Source of the DNA: Streptomyces sp. S.PB5
Lineage (GTDB): Bacteria; Actinomycetota; Actinomycetes; Streptomycetales; Streptomycetaceae
Assembly (NCBI RefSeq): GCF_030403745.1
Contig: NZ_JAQMWP010000002.1
Location: forward strand, 620,001-684,000
Length of the DNA: 64,000 nt
Direction: 5' to 3'
Both the position numbers and the translations under genes were made by a program. The notes under the pieces were generated by a model that worked only from the letters and a program-made list of their open reading frames with translations, ran no database searches and was not told the origin of the DNA. Positions 12,062-20,147 of the stretch are shown here, piece after piece. Position 1 is the first letter of the stretch; each line of letters opens with the position of its first letter.

Positions 12062-13018
12062 TCAGCCGGTGGCCGTGAGCGCGGTCTCCATGCGGATGGT
12101 CCACCCTCCGCCGGTGGCGTGCTCGGACCTGAGGTCCACGAACTCGCAGATCTGCCGGGTGCGCCACAGTCCGTCCTCCGGGCGCGGCTCGGGGCCGGGC
12201 GGCCGGAAGCCGAGGAACGGGTCGGTGATGCGGCCGCGCGGGGTGCGCACTTCGCAGACGATGCGTTCGCGGGTCGACCACAGCAGCAGGTGCGCGCTGT
12301 CGAGGCCCTGGGCGGCGGCGTAGCCGGTGGCGCCGGAGACGGCCTCGCCGAAGCGGTCCGCCGGTTCCGGTGCCATGCCCCGGGACTTGGCCTGCTGCGC
12401 GGCGAAGCGGTGGGCGGCGGTCATGTCCCCGGCGAGGCCGAGCGCGAGCGCCTCCGGTGGCGGGGCGGGCAGCGGGGCGAGGTCCTGCGTGACGTAGACG
12501 GCGGGTTCGGTGAACTCGGGGGCGGTGTGCACGCCTTGCCGGTCCAGCTGCGTGGGGTGGGTGCGGCGGGCGGCGTCGATGACGGCCGGGGGTGCGATGC
12601 GGGTGTCGTACAGGCACATCGCGGTGAGCGGGTAGGGGGTGAACAGGTCGGTGACCAGGGCCTCGTAGCGGGTCCATTCGGCGGTCTGGCGTGCGGAGCG
12701 GCCGTCCCAGACGGGCTCACCCGTCATATGGATCCGGCCGGTGGGGCCCGCGTGCGCGGCGTAGTAGTCGAGGGCGACGGCGAGGCCGTTCGCCGGGGTG
12801 CCGCTGTACCACCGGGTGGATTCGCGGAGGTCGACGCGGCGGGCGTCGGGGCCCAGCGCGTCGCGCAGCAGGACCAGCTTGCGGGCGGGGACGACGGCCA
12901 GTGGGTCCGGTTCGTCCTCGGCGGCGATGCCCTCCCTGAGGAACGGCACCAGGACGGCGAGGAACTCCTCGTCACTGGAGTGGACGCCGACGTGGTGTCC
13001 TGCGGGTGTGCGGTTCAT
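12062..13018 (-). CDS. MEDS-domain anti-sigma regulator, RsbA family
   Basis: The 318-residue protein has an N-terminal MEDS (DcmR-type sensory) domain (HVGVHSSDEEFLAVLVPFLREGI, then LYDTRIAPPAVIDAARRTHP) and a C-terminal HATPase-like module with partly conserved boxes (FGEAVSGATGYAAAQG, RGRITDPFLG). This is the layout of the RsbA-family anti-sigma proteins common in Streptomyces. AGGAGGCAGAGAC precedes the ATG at 13018. Its ATG overlaps the TGA of the large LuxR regulator by 4 bases, so the two should be co-translated, and the HATPase gene at 11446-11952 probably follows in the same operon. Confidence 0.78.
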   Translation of the reverse strand: MNRTPAGHHVGVHSSDEEFLAVLVPFLREGIAAEDEPDPLAVVPARKLVLLRDALGPDARRVDLRESTRWYSGTPANGLAVALDYYAAHAGPTGRIHMTGEPVWDGRSARQTAEWTRYEALVTDLFTPYPLTAMCLYDTRIAPPAVIDAARRTHPTQLDRQGVHTAPEFTEPAVYVTQDLAPLPAPPPEALALGLAGDMTAAHRFAAQQAKSRGMAPEPADRFGEAVSGATGYAAAQGLDSAHLLLWSTRERIVCEVRTPRGRITDPFLGFRPPGPEPRPEDGLWRTRQICEFVDLRSEHATGGGWTIRMETALTATG

Positions 13019-15669
13019 GTCTCTGCCTCCTGGGTTCGATGACCGTGGCCGGCGTCCTGGCGCCCGACGGCCCACAGGGCGACCTGGCTGCGGGAGGTCA
13101 GCCCCAGCTTGCTGAGGATCCGCTCCACATGGCCCTCCGCGGTGCGCCGGGCGACCACCAGCCGGTCGGCGATCTGCTGGTTCGTCAGTCCCTGGGCGAT
13201 GAGTTCGGCGACCTCGGCCTCACGCCGGGTGAGCCGGATGTCGAGGCCGAGGCGGCGCGGTGTGGCCCGCTTGCCCAGCGCGTAGTCCGCGGCCTGGTCG
13301 AAGGAGAGCTCCAGGCCCTCGCGGTGGGCGCTGCCGAACCCGCCGTCGCCCAGCAGCTGACGGGCCCGTTCCTCGGCGGCGCGGCGTACCGGGCCGTGCG
13401 ACTGGTTGCGGGTGGTGGTGGAGCGGGTGTGCCGCCAGATCCGGTCGGCCGCGCCCAGCAGTACGGCGGCGGGCCGCCCCTCGCCGTCCCCGGCGTGGAC
13501 GGCGGCGAGCAGTTCCAGGGTCATCGCGATCCCGAGTACGTCGCCGACGACCCGCTTGAGCCGCAGACACTCCCGGGCGTGGGTCCTGGCCCGCGCCCGG
13601 TCGCCCTTGGACCACTCGGTGAAGGCGAGTATGCGCAGCAGATACGAGTGGACCCAGCGCTCGCCCGCGGCCAGACAGGTCTGCCGGAACTCCTCGCACA
13701 GGGCCGTGGCGCGGTCGTACTCGCCCTGGATGGTCAGGACGAAGGCCAGCTCGACGTGTTTGAACCCGACCAGGCTCATCAGCTCGTTCTCCCGCGGCGG
13801 CCGGGACAGCGCCTGTTCGTACACCTCCCGCGCCCGCTCGAAGTCACCGCGGATCAGGGCGGAGCCGCCCCGGGTGAGGAAGGTGTGTGCGGCCTCGGTG
13901 CCGTCCGCCAGGCGCAGGCTCAGTTCGTACGACTCCTCGGCGAGGGGCTCGGCCCGCGCGGCGTCGGCCTGCACCAGCAGCATCAGGGCGAGCCCCCACA
14001 GGGCCCGGGCGCGGGCGCGGGTCGGCTCGGGCGCGGCGGCGAGGAGCCGCTCGTACCAGTAGCGGCCCTCCACCCAGGTGCCGCAGGCGAACCAGAAGAA
14101 CCACAGATGCCCGGCCAGCCGCAGCCCCGTCTGCGCCTCGCCCGGTGTGTCCAGACAGAACTCCAGCGCCGAGCGGACGGTGTCGAGCTCGGCGTGCAGC
14201 CGCCGGACCAGCTCCGGCTGGTCGGGGCCGAACCAGCGCCGCTCGCACTCCTCGGCGAAGCGCACACACCACTCCCGTACGCGCTGCCGGGCCGCGTCCT
14301 CCGCGCCCTCGCCCGTCTCGCGGAGCCGGTCCAGTCCGTACTGCCGGATCGACTCCAGCATCCGGTACCGGGCGTGCACCGCGTCGCCGTCCCGGACCAG
14401 CAGCGACTTGTCCACCAGCCCGGTGAGGGCGTCCACCAACTCGTCGCGGTCCAGATCGGGCCCGGCACAGACCTCCTCCACGGCGTCCACGTCGAAGGTC
14501 CCGGGGAAGACGGAGGCACGTGCCCACAGGGTCTGTTCCTGCGGGGTGCACAGCTCGTGACTCCAGTCGACGGCGGCGCGGAGGGTGCGGTGGCGGGGGA
14601 GGAGGTGGTCGGTTGCGGGGAGGCCCGGGGGGCGATCGCCGGGGTGGGACGGGGCTCGGTGCCGGGGGTGCTGCTGCTCGGTCCGGTCCTTGGCCCGGCC
14701 GCGGGGGTGCTGCCCGGCTCGGTCTCGCGCGTGAGCCCCGGCTCCGTCCGCTGCTCGGTCGCCGGATCGGCCCTCGGCTCGGTCCCCCGCGTGGCCCTCG
14801 GCTCGGTCGCCCGCTCGGTCCCTCCCCCGGTCCCCGGCTCGGTCGTCGTCTCCGTCCTCGGCGAGGAGCCGGTAGCGGCGGTCGAGGCGTTCCAGCAGTT
14901 GCCGTATGCCCAGCACCCGCAGCCGCGCGGCCGCCAGCTCGATCGCGAGGGGCAGCCCGTCGAGCCGGCGGCACAGCGCGGCCACCGCGTCCTGGTTGTC
15001 CGCGGTGAGCGCGAACCCCGGCAGCACGGCCGCGGCCCGGTCGGCGAACAGGGCGAGCGCCGGATACTCCAGAGCGGCGTTCGCCGGGAGTCGCTCTCCC
15101 GGCGAGGGAGTCGCCAGCGGCTGCACCTCCAGGACGTGCTCACTGTCCACGGCCAGCCGATGCCGGCTGGTGGCCAGCACACGCAGGCGCGCGCTCTCCG
15201 CGAGGAGGGTCGCGGTGAGTTCCGCGCAGGCGTCGGCGAGGTGTTCGCAGTTGTCGAGTACGAGGAGCAGCTCGCGGTCGCGGACATGGTCGACCAGTGC
15301 CTGAAGGGGCGAACGCCCCGACGCGTCAAGGATGTTCAGCGCCTCGATCACCGCCAGCGGCACCAGCGAGGCGTCCCGCACCCCGACCAGCTGCACGACA
15401 TGTGCCCCGTCGCCGAAGGCCCTCGCCAGCCCCGGCACGGCATGCAGCGCCAGCCGCGTCTTGCCGACCCCGCCCACCCCGGTCAGCGTCACCAGCCGAT
15501 GCCCGGCCGACAACCGCTTGACCTCGGCGACTTCCTGCCGCCGTCCCACGAGACCCGGCGCCCTCAGCGGCTGGTCGGCGTATCCCCGCGTCGCGGATGC
15601 TTGCAGAATCGGAACCCGCCTCCGAACGTGGTGCACCGTGCCCGCCATGGCTCCGCGGTGGGCGGACAC
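13015..15669 (-). CDS. Large ATPase-TPR-LuxR transcriptional regulator
   Basis: The 884-residue protein is an AfsR/MalT-like STAND regulator: NB-ARC ATPase with Walker A LTGVGGVGKTRLAL (residues about 62-75), Walker B LLLVLDNCEHL, a GLPLAIELAAARLRVL segment, then TPR-like helices, and a C-terminal LuxR helix-turn-helix (LTRREAEVAELIAQGLTNQQIADRLVVARRTAEGHVERILSKLG). Around residues 272-355 an Asp/Arg/Gly-rich low-complexity stretch of DRAGDR-like repeats interrupts the ATPase region. Such proteins activate transcription after nucleotide and ligand binding. Start choice is uncertain: GTG at 15669 sits 7 bases after a TAGTGT -10-like box and may be leaderless; ATG at 15648 is the alternative. 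It is coupled by ATGA to the MEDS protein. Confidence 0.85.
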   Translation of the reverse strand: MSAHRGAMAGTVHHVRRRVPILQASATRGYADQPLRAPGLVGRRQEVAEVKRLSAGHRLVTLTGVGGVGKTRLALHAVPGLARAFGDGAHVVQLVGVRDASLVPLAVIEALNILDASGRSPLQALVDHVRDRELLLVLDNCEHLADACAELTATLLAESARLRVLATSRHRLAVDSEHVLEVQPLATPSPGERLPANAALEYPALALFADRAAAVLPGFALTADNQDAVAALCRRLDGLPLAIELAAARLRVLGIRQLLERLDRRYRLLAEDGDDDRAGDRGRDRAGDRAEGHAGDRAEGRSGDRAADGAGAHARDRAGQHPRGRAKDRTEQQHPRHRAPSHPGDRPPGLPATDHLLPRHRTLRAAVDWSHELCTPQEQTLWARASVFPGTFDVDAVEEVCAGPDLDRDELVDALTGLVDKSLLVRDGDAVHARYRMLESIRQYGLDRLRETGEGAEDAARQRVREWCVRFAEECERRWFGPDQPELVRRLHAELDTVRSALEFCLDTPGEAQTGLRLAGHLWFFWFACGTWVEGRYWYERLLAAAPEPTRARARALWGLALMLLVQADAARAEPLAEESYELSLRLADGTEAAHTFLTRGGSALIRGDFERAREVYEQALSRPPRENELMSLVGFKHVELAFVLTIQGEYDRATALCEEFRQTCLAAGERWVHSYLLRILAFTEWSKGDRARARTHARECLRLKRVVGDVLGIAMTLELLAAVHAGDGEGRPAAVLLGAADRIWRHTRSTTTRNQSHGPVRRAAEERARQLLGDGGFGSAHREGLELSFDQAADYALGKRATPRRLGLDIRLTRREAEVAELIAQGLTNQQIADRLVVARRTAEGHVERILSKLGLTSRSQVALWAVGRQDAGHGHRTQEAET

Positions 15670-15927
15670 CTCAAGAACACTAGGGGCGGGGCAGGGGAAT
15701 GGTGTCCGTAGTGCGACATTGCCAACTGAAGGCGCATTCCTGACGGAATGTGCTCATGGGCTGTCGCGCGGCGCAAGAACCCGAGGCGCCCCTGCACTCT
15801 GCACAGCCCTCTTGCCGGGTCCCGTAATTCGATGGCGCCGCCCCCCGTCCACGTCTAAGCTCCATCCTGTTCGAGCGGCAACCGGTGTTGCCGCCGGTGA
15901 CCTGGCTTTGTCGAGGAGGTGTGACCG
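15670..15927. other. Divergent upstream region with a structured leader
   Basis: There is no gene here apart from promoters. On the plus strand a TAAGCT -10-like box lies near 15856. A perfect inverted repeat CGGCAAC-CGGT-GTTGCCG occupies 15876-15893, about 35 bases before the small ORF at 15928, and could form a hairpin in its leader RNA. The minus-strand side holds the TAGTGT box for the LuxR regulator. Confidence 0.5.
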
Positions 15928-15999
15928 ATGGCTGTCGTCGAGATGGGCGCTGCCCGCATCCGCAAGTTCATCAAGTCCACCTCCGTGGCCTCCGGCTGA
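15928..15999 (+). CDS. Small ORF (23 residues) upstream of rsgA
   Basis: ATG at 15928 follows GAGGAGGTGTGACCG, an excellent ribosome site. The frame encodes a 23-residue peptide that begins MAVVEMGAARIRKF and ends KSTSVASG, basic and amphipathic, with a TGA at 15997-15999. A hairpin follows (CCGCGC at 16014-16019 with GCGCGG at 16026-16031), then rsgA at 16062. It may be a leader peptide controlling rsgA or an independent small protein. I do not recognise it; translation is supported only by the strong ribosome site and the high-GC codon choices. Confidence 0.5.
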   Translation: MAVVEMGAARIRKFIKSTSVASG

Positions 16000-16061
16000 C
16001 CTCTCTTCTTCTCCCGCGCCAGTGAGCGCGGTGCCGGGGCCGTTCTTGTGAAGGGTCACCG

Positions 16062-17147
16062 TTGACTTCCACCTCTGTTTACTCCGCGCTCGCTCCCTAC
16101 GGCTGGGACGACGCATGGGCGGACGAGTTCGCCCCCTACGAGCCCGAAGGGCTTGTGCCCGGACGGGTGATCCGGGTCGACCGCGGCCAGTGCGACGTAC
16201 AGACCGCCGACGGTCTGCTGCGCGCCGACACCGCGTTCGTCACCCCGCACGACCCGCTGCGGGTGGTGTGCACCGGGGACTGGGTCGCCGTCGAGCCCGG
16301 CGGCAACCCGCGCTACGTACGGACGTATCTGCCGCGCCGTACCGCCTTCGTGCGGTCCACCTCCTCCAAGCGGTCCGAGGGGCAGATCCTCGCCGCCAAC
16401 GTCGACCACGCGATCATCGCGGTGTCGCTGGCCGTCGAGCTCGACCTCGGTCGTATCGAGCGGTTTCTCGCCCTGGCCTGGGAGAGCGGCGCCCAGCCGG
16501 TCGTCGTGCTCACCAAGGCCGACCTCGTGCCGGACGCGGTGACACTCGCGCATCTCGTCCAGGACGTGGAGATGACGGCACCGGGGGTGCCGGTGCTGAC
16601 CGTCAGTGCGCTGGACGGGGACGGGCTCGACGTGCTCGTGGCCGTCGTCTCCGGCGGTACGAGTGTGCTGCTCGGGCAGTCCGGTGCGGGCAAGTCGACG
16701 CTCGCGAACGCGCTGGTCGGGGAGGACGTCATGGATGTCCGGGCCGCCCGGGACGTCGACGGGAAGGGGCGTCATACGACGACCACGCGCAACCTTCTCG
16801 CCCTGCCGGGCGGGGGAGTGCTGATCGACACCCCGGGGCTCAGGGGGGTCGGGCTGTTCGACGCCGAGAGCGGCGTCGGGCAGGTGTTCTCCGAGATCTC
16901 CGAGCTGGCCGAACAGTGCCGGTTCCATGACTGTGCGCACGAGGCCGAGCCGGGGTGCGCGGTGCTTGCCGCCGTCGAGGACGGTTCGCTCGCGGAGCGG
17001 CGGCTGGAGAGCTACCGGAAGCTGATCCGGGAGAACCAGCGGATCGTGGCCAAGACCGATGCGAGGGTCCGTGCGGAGCTTCGGCGGGAGTGGAAGCGGC
17101 GGGGCGCTGAAGGCCGGGCGGCGATGGAGTTCAAGCGGGGCCGGTGA
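16062..17147 (+). CDS. rsgA: Ribosome small-subunit-dependent GTPase A
   Basis: The 361-residue protein is RsgA (YjeQ), a circularly permuted GTPase that releases maturation factors from the 30S subunit. It has an N-terminal OB fold, the permuted order G4 VVLTKADLV, G1 LLGQSGAGKSTLANALVG, G3 LIDTPGLRGVG, and a C-terminal zinc segment CRFHDCAHEAEPGCAV. TTG at 16062 is preceded by AAGGGT and gives the expected N-terminus (TSTSVYSALAPYGWDDAW). It follows a small ORF and hairpin, and ends before a Streptomyces repeat hairpin that can terminate it. Confidence 0.92.
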   Translation: MTSTSVYSALAPYGWDDAWADEFAPYEPEGLVPGRVIRVDRGQCDVQTADGLLRADTAFVTPHDPLRVVCTGDWVAVEPGGNPRYVRTYLPRRTAFVRSTSSKRSEGQILAANVDHAIIAVSLAVELDLGRIERFLALAWESGAQPVVVLTKADLVPDAVTLAHLVQDVEMTAPGVPVLTVSALDGDGLDVLVAVVSGGTSVLLGQSGAGKSTLANALVGEDVMDVRAARDVDGKGRHTTTTRNLLALPGGGVLIDTPGLRGVGLFDAESGVGQVFSEISELAEQCRFHDCAHEAEPGCAVLAAVEDGSLAERRLESYRKLIRENQRIVAKTDARVRAELRREWKRRGAEGRAAMEFKRGR

Positions 17148-17159
17148 CGCCGTAGGGGT

Positions 17160-17252
17160 GCGGGTGATTCGCGGGCCGCAGGCCGTATGTGGCTGGTCGC
17201 GCCCCGCGGCGGAGCCGCACATCGATACAGCCCCGCGCCCCTTTCGGGGCGC
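17160..17252 (+). repeat. Streptomyces intergenic repeat with terminator-like hairpin
   Basis: The segment containing TGTGGCTGGTCGCG and CCCCGCGCCCC resembles a repetitive intergenic sequence that I recall from many Streptomyces genomes. Its end is a perfect hairpin, GCGCCCC (17235-17241), loop TTTC, GGGGCGC (17246-17252). It lies between rsgA and the AlkA gene and probably terminates rsgA. The repeat identity rests on memory and not on a search. Confidence 0.55.
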
Positions 17253-17315
17253 TCCAGTGCCGTGTCTGAAATCCGCCAGCCATACCCCTGTCCTCGTCGC
17301 ACACTGGACCTTGTG

Positions 17316-18674
17316 ATGGATGAAGACAGCAGGTACGAGGCGGTGCGCAGCCGGGACGGGCGGTTCGACGGGGAGTTCTTCTTCGCCGTCGAGACGACCG
17401 GGATCTACTGCCGCCCCAGCTGCCCCGCCGTCACGCCCAAGCGGCGGAACGTGCGGTTCTTCGCCACGGCCGCCGGGGCGCAGGGGGCGGGGTTCCGGGC
17501 CTGTCGGCGGTGCCGGCCGGATGCCGTGCCGGGGTCGGCCGAGTGGAACGTGCGGGCCGATGCGGTCGGCCGGGCGATGCGGCTGATCGGGGACGGGGTC
17601 GTCGACCGGGAGGGCGTCGCGGGGCTCGCGGAGCGGCTGGGATACAGCGCCCGGCAGGTGCAGCGGCAGCTCACCGCCGAACTCGGTGCCGGGCCCGTCG
17701 CCCTCGCCCGCGCCCAGCGCTCGCACACCGCGCGCGTGCTGCTGCAGACGACCGGGCTGCCGGTCACCCAGATCGCGTTCGCCTCCGGGTTCGCCAGCGT
17801 GCGCCAGTTCAACGACACGATCCGGGCCGTGTACGCCGCCACACCGAGCGAGCTGCGTGCCGCCGCGCCCGCCTCCCGTCGTACGGCCACTCCGGCGGCC
17901 GGGGTCCCGCTGCGGCTCGCCTACCGGGGCGCGTACCGGTCCGGTGCCGTCTTCGACCTCCTCGCCGCCGAGGCCGTACCCGGCGTCGAGGAGGTGAGCG
18001 GCCCTCGCGGGAAGCGCACCTACCGGCGCACCCTCCGTCTTCCGTACGGCTCCGGGATCGTCGCCGTCGAGGAACCGCCCCGCGGCTGGCTCGACGCCCG
18101 GCTCCACCTCACCGATCTGCGGGACCTCACGACCGCCGTGCAACGGCTGCGGCGGCTGTTCGACCTCGACGCCGATCCGTACGCCGTCGACGAGCGGCTC
18201 GGCACGGACTTGAGGCTCGCCCCGCTGGTCGCCGCCCGGCCCGGGCTGCGGTCGCCCGGAGCGGCCGATCCGGAGGAGCTCGCGGTACGGGCACTGGTCG
18301 GGCCGGCCGAGGCCGAACGGCTCGTGCAGCGGTACGGCAAGGCCCTCGACGCGCCCTGCGACGGCCTCACCCACCTCTTCCCCGAAGCGGCGGTCCTCGC
18401 GGAGGCCGAACCCGGCGGCCCCCTCGGCACGCTCACCGCCGCCCTCGCCGACGGCGCCGTACGTCTGGACCCGGGAGCCGACCGCGACGACGCCCAGACG
18501 GCACTGCTCGCCCTGCCCGGCCTGGACGCCCGTACCGTCGCCGTCATCCGCACCCGTGCCCTCGGCGACCCGGACGTGGCCCCGCCCGGTCTCGACATCC
18601 CCGACAGCTGGCGCCCCTGGCGCTCCTATGCCGTACGACACCTGCGCACCGCAGGGGAGTTGGAGTCTCGATGA
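17316..18674 (+). CDS. alkA: Ada/AlkA fusion: DNA-3-methyladenine glycosylase with Ada regulator domain
   Basis: This 452-residue protein joins three modules. Residues 1-80 are the Ada zinc domain with the four-cysteine pattern YCRPSCPA and ACRRC, in which one Cys can take a methyl group from phosphotriesters. Residues about 85-180 are an AraC-type DNA-binding domain (LAERLGYSARQVQRQLTAELG, TQIAFASGFASVRQFNDTIRAVY). The remainder is AlkA-like (N-terminal fold, then the HhH glycosylase with LLALPGLDARTVAVIRTRALGDPDV, including the catalytic Asp region). It removes alkylated purines and senses alkylation. The ATG at 17316 begins the Ada domain. The stop overlaps the ogt start by 4 bases. The E. 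coli arrangement has these functions in separate proteins; the fusion is usual in actinomycetes. Confidence 0.9.
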   Translation: MDEDSRYEAVRSRDGRFDGEFFFAVETTGIYCRPSCPAVTPKRRNVRFFATAAGAQGAGFRACRRCRPDAVPGSAEWNVRADAVGRAMRLIGDGVVDREGVAGLAERLGYSARQVQRQLTAELGAGPVALARAQRSHTARVLLQTTGLPVTQIAFASGFASVRQFNDTIRAVYAATPSELRAAAPASRRTATPAAGVPLRLAYRGAYRSGAVFDLLAAEAVPGVEEVSGPRGKRTYRRTLRLPYGSGIVAVEEPPRGWLDARLHLTDLRDLTTAVQRLRRLFDLDADPYAVDERLGTDLRLAPLVAARPGLRSPGAADPEELAVRALVGPAEAERLVQRYGKALDAPCDGLTHLFPEAAVLAEAEPGGPLGTLTAALADGAVRLDPGADRDDAQTALLALPGLDARTVAVIRTRALGDPDVAPPGLDIPDSWRPWRSYAVRHLRTAGELESR

Positions 18675-19255
18675 CCGCCCGTACGACCCTCCACTGGACG
18701 AGCGTGGAAAGCCCCGTCGGCTCCCTCCTCCTCACCGCCGGACCGACCGGTGTCCTCACCTCGCTGTCCGTGCCGGGGCAGAAGGGCGGCCGTACGGTCC
18801 AGGACGGCTGGGTGCACGACCCCGCGCTCTTCCGAGAGGCCGAGGAGCAGCTCGCCGCCTACTTCGCCGGTGAACTGAAGGAGTTCCGGCTGGAGTTCAG
18901 GGCCGAGGGCACCGAGTTCCGGGAGCGGGTCTGGGCCGCCCTCGACGACGTTCCCTACGGGGCGACCACGACGTACGGCGAGATCGCCGCGCGGATCGGG
19001 GCGCCCAGGGCGGCGGTGCGGGCGGTGGGCGGTGCGATCGGCGCCAATCCGCTGCTGATCGTCCGGCCGTGCCACCGGGTGATCGGGGCGGACGGCTCGC
19101 TGACGGGATACGCGGGCGGTCTCGAACGCAAGACGGCACTGCTGACTCTGGAGGGCACCCTCCAAGGCCCCCGCCGTCCGGTCCTTCCGTCCCTCAGTCC
19201 TCCAGCCCCCAGCTGTGGATCCGCCGCGGATGGATCCGGATCACCTCTTCGCTGA
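18671..19255 (+). CDS. ogt: Methylated-DNA--protein-cysteine methyltransferase
   Basis: The 194-residue protein has the ribonuclease-like N-terminal domain and the suicide methyl-acceptor motif RPCHRVIGADGSLTGYAGG with its reactive Cys near residue 133, preceded by the helix-turn-helix YGEIAARIGAPRAAVRAVG. It transfers methyl groups from O6-methylguanine irreversibly to itself. ATGA overlap with the Ada-AlkA gene makes a coupled alkylation-repair pair. The family usually ends shortly after KTALLTLEG; here about 28 more residues run into and overlap the convergent PPOX gene by 62 bases, and are probably non-essential. Confidence 0.92.
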   Translation: MTARTTLHWTSVESPVGSLLLTAGPTGVLTSLSVPGQKGGRTVQDGWVHDPALFREAEEQLAAYFAGELKEFRLEFRAEGTEFRERVWAALDDVPYGATTTYGEIAARIGAPRAAVRAVGGAIGANPLLIVRPCHRVIGADGSLTGYAGGLERKTALLTLEGTLQGPRRPVLPSLSPPAPSCGSAADGSGSPLR

Positions 19256-19562
19256 AGTGGGGCCCCAGCTCATGGGGCCCCACCAGCAGCTCCGCGTCCC
19301 CCCGGACATCGATCCCGCGCACCTTCCAGGGCCGAAGGCTGACGATGTCGTCGACGACGAGTGCGACCTTCGGGTTCTGCTGCAGGTTCCGCCACTTCTT
19401 GCTGCGCCCCATCTGATACCCCCCGACCAGGATCGTCCCGTCGTCCTGGGGGAAGAACCCGACCGGGTTCGCCTGCGGCTGTCCCGCGGGGGACACCGTG
19501 GCCAGCCGCCCCAGCCGCTGCGACTTCAGATACGCACGCTCGGCCTCACTGAATTCGGTCAT
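19194..19562 (-). CDS. PPOX-class flavin/F420-dependent oxidoreductase
   Basis: The 122-residue protein has the split-barrel fold of the pyridoxamine-phosphate-oxidase-like family: GRLATVSPAGQPQANPVGFF, then MGRSKKWRNLQQNPKVALVVDDI and VRGIDVRGDAELL. Family members in actinobacteria commonly bind F420 or FMN and reduce small molecules; the substrate is unknown. ATG at 19562 has GGGTGG upstream. It is convergent with ogt and overlaps it by 62 bases. Confidence 0.82.
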   Translation of the reverse strand: MTEFSEAERAYLKSQRLGRLATVSPAGQPQANPVGFFPQDDGTILVGGYQMGRSKKWRNLQQNPKVALVVDDIVSLRPWKVRGIDVRGDAELLVGPHELGPHFSEEVIRIHPRRIHSWGLED

Positions 19563-19628
19563 GCGGCCACCCAAACACGCCCGCCCCACCCGCACATCGG
19601 CTCGTGGGCGTAGGGCCGCGGCCCTACG

Positions 19629-20111
19629 TCACCCCCAGATCACCGCCCCCAGCCACGCCCCGGCGATCAGCAGACACGTGAACAGCTCCGCCAGCACACT
19701 GGACCCGCCCGACCGCATCACCGTCCGCAGCGCGGCCACCGCCTCCCCGTGCCGGCCCAGCCGGAGCCGTTCGTGCAGGTAGACGCCGCCCATGAAACCG
19801 GGGATCGCGCCCAGCACCGGCACCAGGAAGAACCCGAGGAACGCGCCGACCCCGGCGTACACCCCCATCCGGGGCGTCGCCCCGCTCGTCCGCAGCCGTC
19901 GTGGCGGCAGTGCCCAGCGCACCACCTGGGACAGGAACAGCACGACGGTGGCCCCCACCAGCACCCACCAGGAGACCGGCTGCGGATCCTTCAGCGCCCA
20001 CCACAGGACCGCGGCCCACACGAGCCACGACCCCGGCACCCCGGGCACGAGTACTCCGCACAGGCCGAGCAGGAGGACCAGGCCGACCAGCAGGAGGTCC
20101 CACACTCCCAT
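19629..20111 (-). CDS. DUF456 family membrane protein
   Basis: The 160-residue protein consists mostly of hydrophobic helices: LLLVGLVLLLGLCGVLVPGVPGSWLVWAAVLWW, a central VLVGATVVLFL, then GVYAGVGAFLGFFLVPVLGAIPGFMGGVYLHERLR and a last helix LAELFTCLLIAGAWLGAVIWG. The glycine-rich PGVPG and PVLGAIPG repeats are typical of DUF456. The function is not known. It is a short single gene next to the divergently controlled TrmB/LuxR regulator, on the same strand and 36 bases from its stop. Confidence 0.75.
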   Translation of the reverse strand: MGVWDLLLVGLVLLLGLCGVLVPGVPGSWLVWAAVLWWALKDPQPVSWWVLVGATVVLFLSQVVRWALPPRRLRTSGATPRMGVYAGVGAFLGFFLVPVLGAIPGFMGGVYLHERLRLGRHGEAVAALRTVMRSGGSSVLAELFTCLLIAGAWLGAVIWG

Positions 20112-20147
20112 TCGTCCAGGGTGCAGGACGGTCGGAGAAACCGCAGG

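Noticed and set aside
13006..15711. Plus-strand open frame of 901 codons antisense to the LuxR regulator
   Set aside because: High GC content gives long antisense frames; it has no domains, and the minus strand encodes a complete NB-ARC/LuxR protein.
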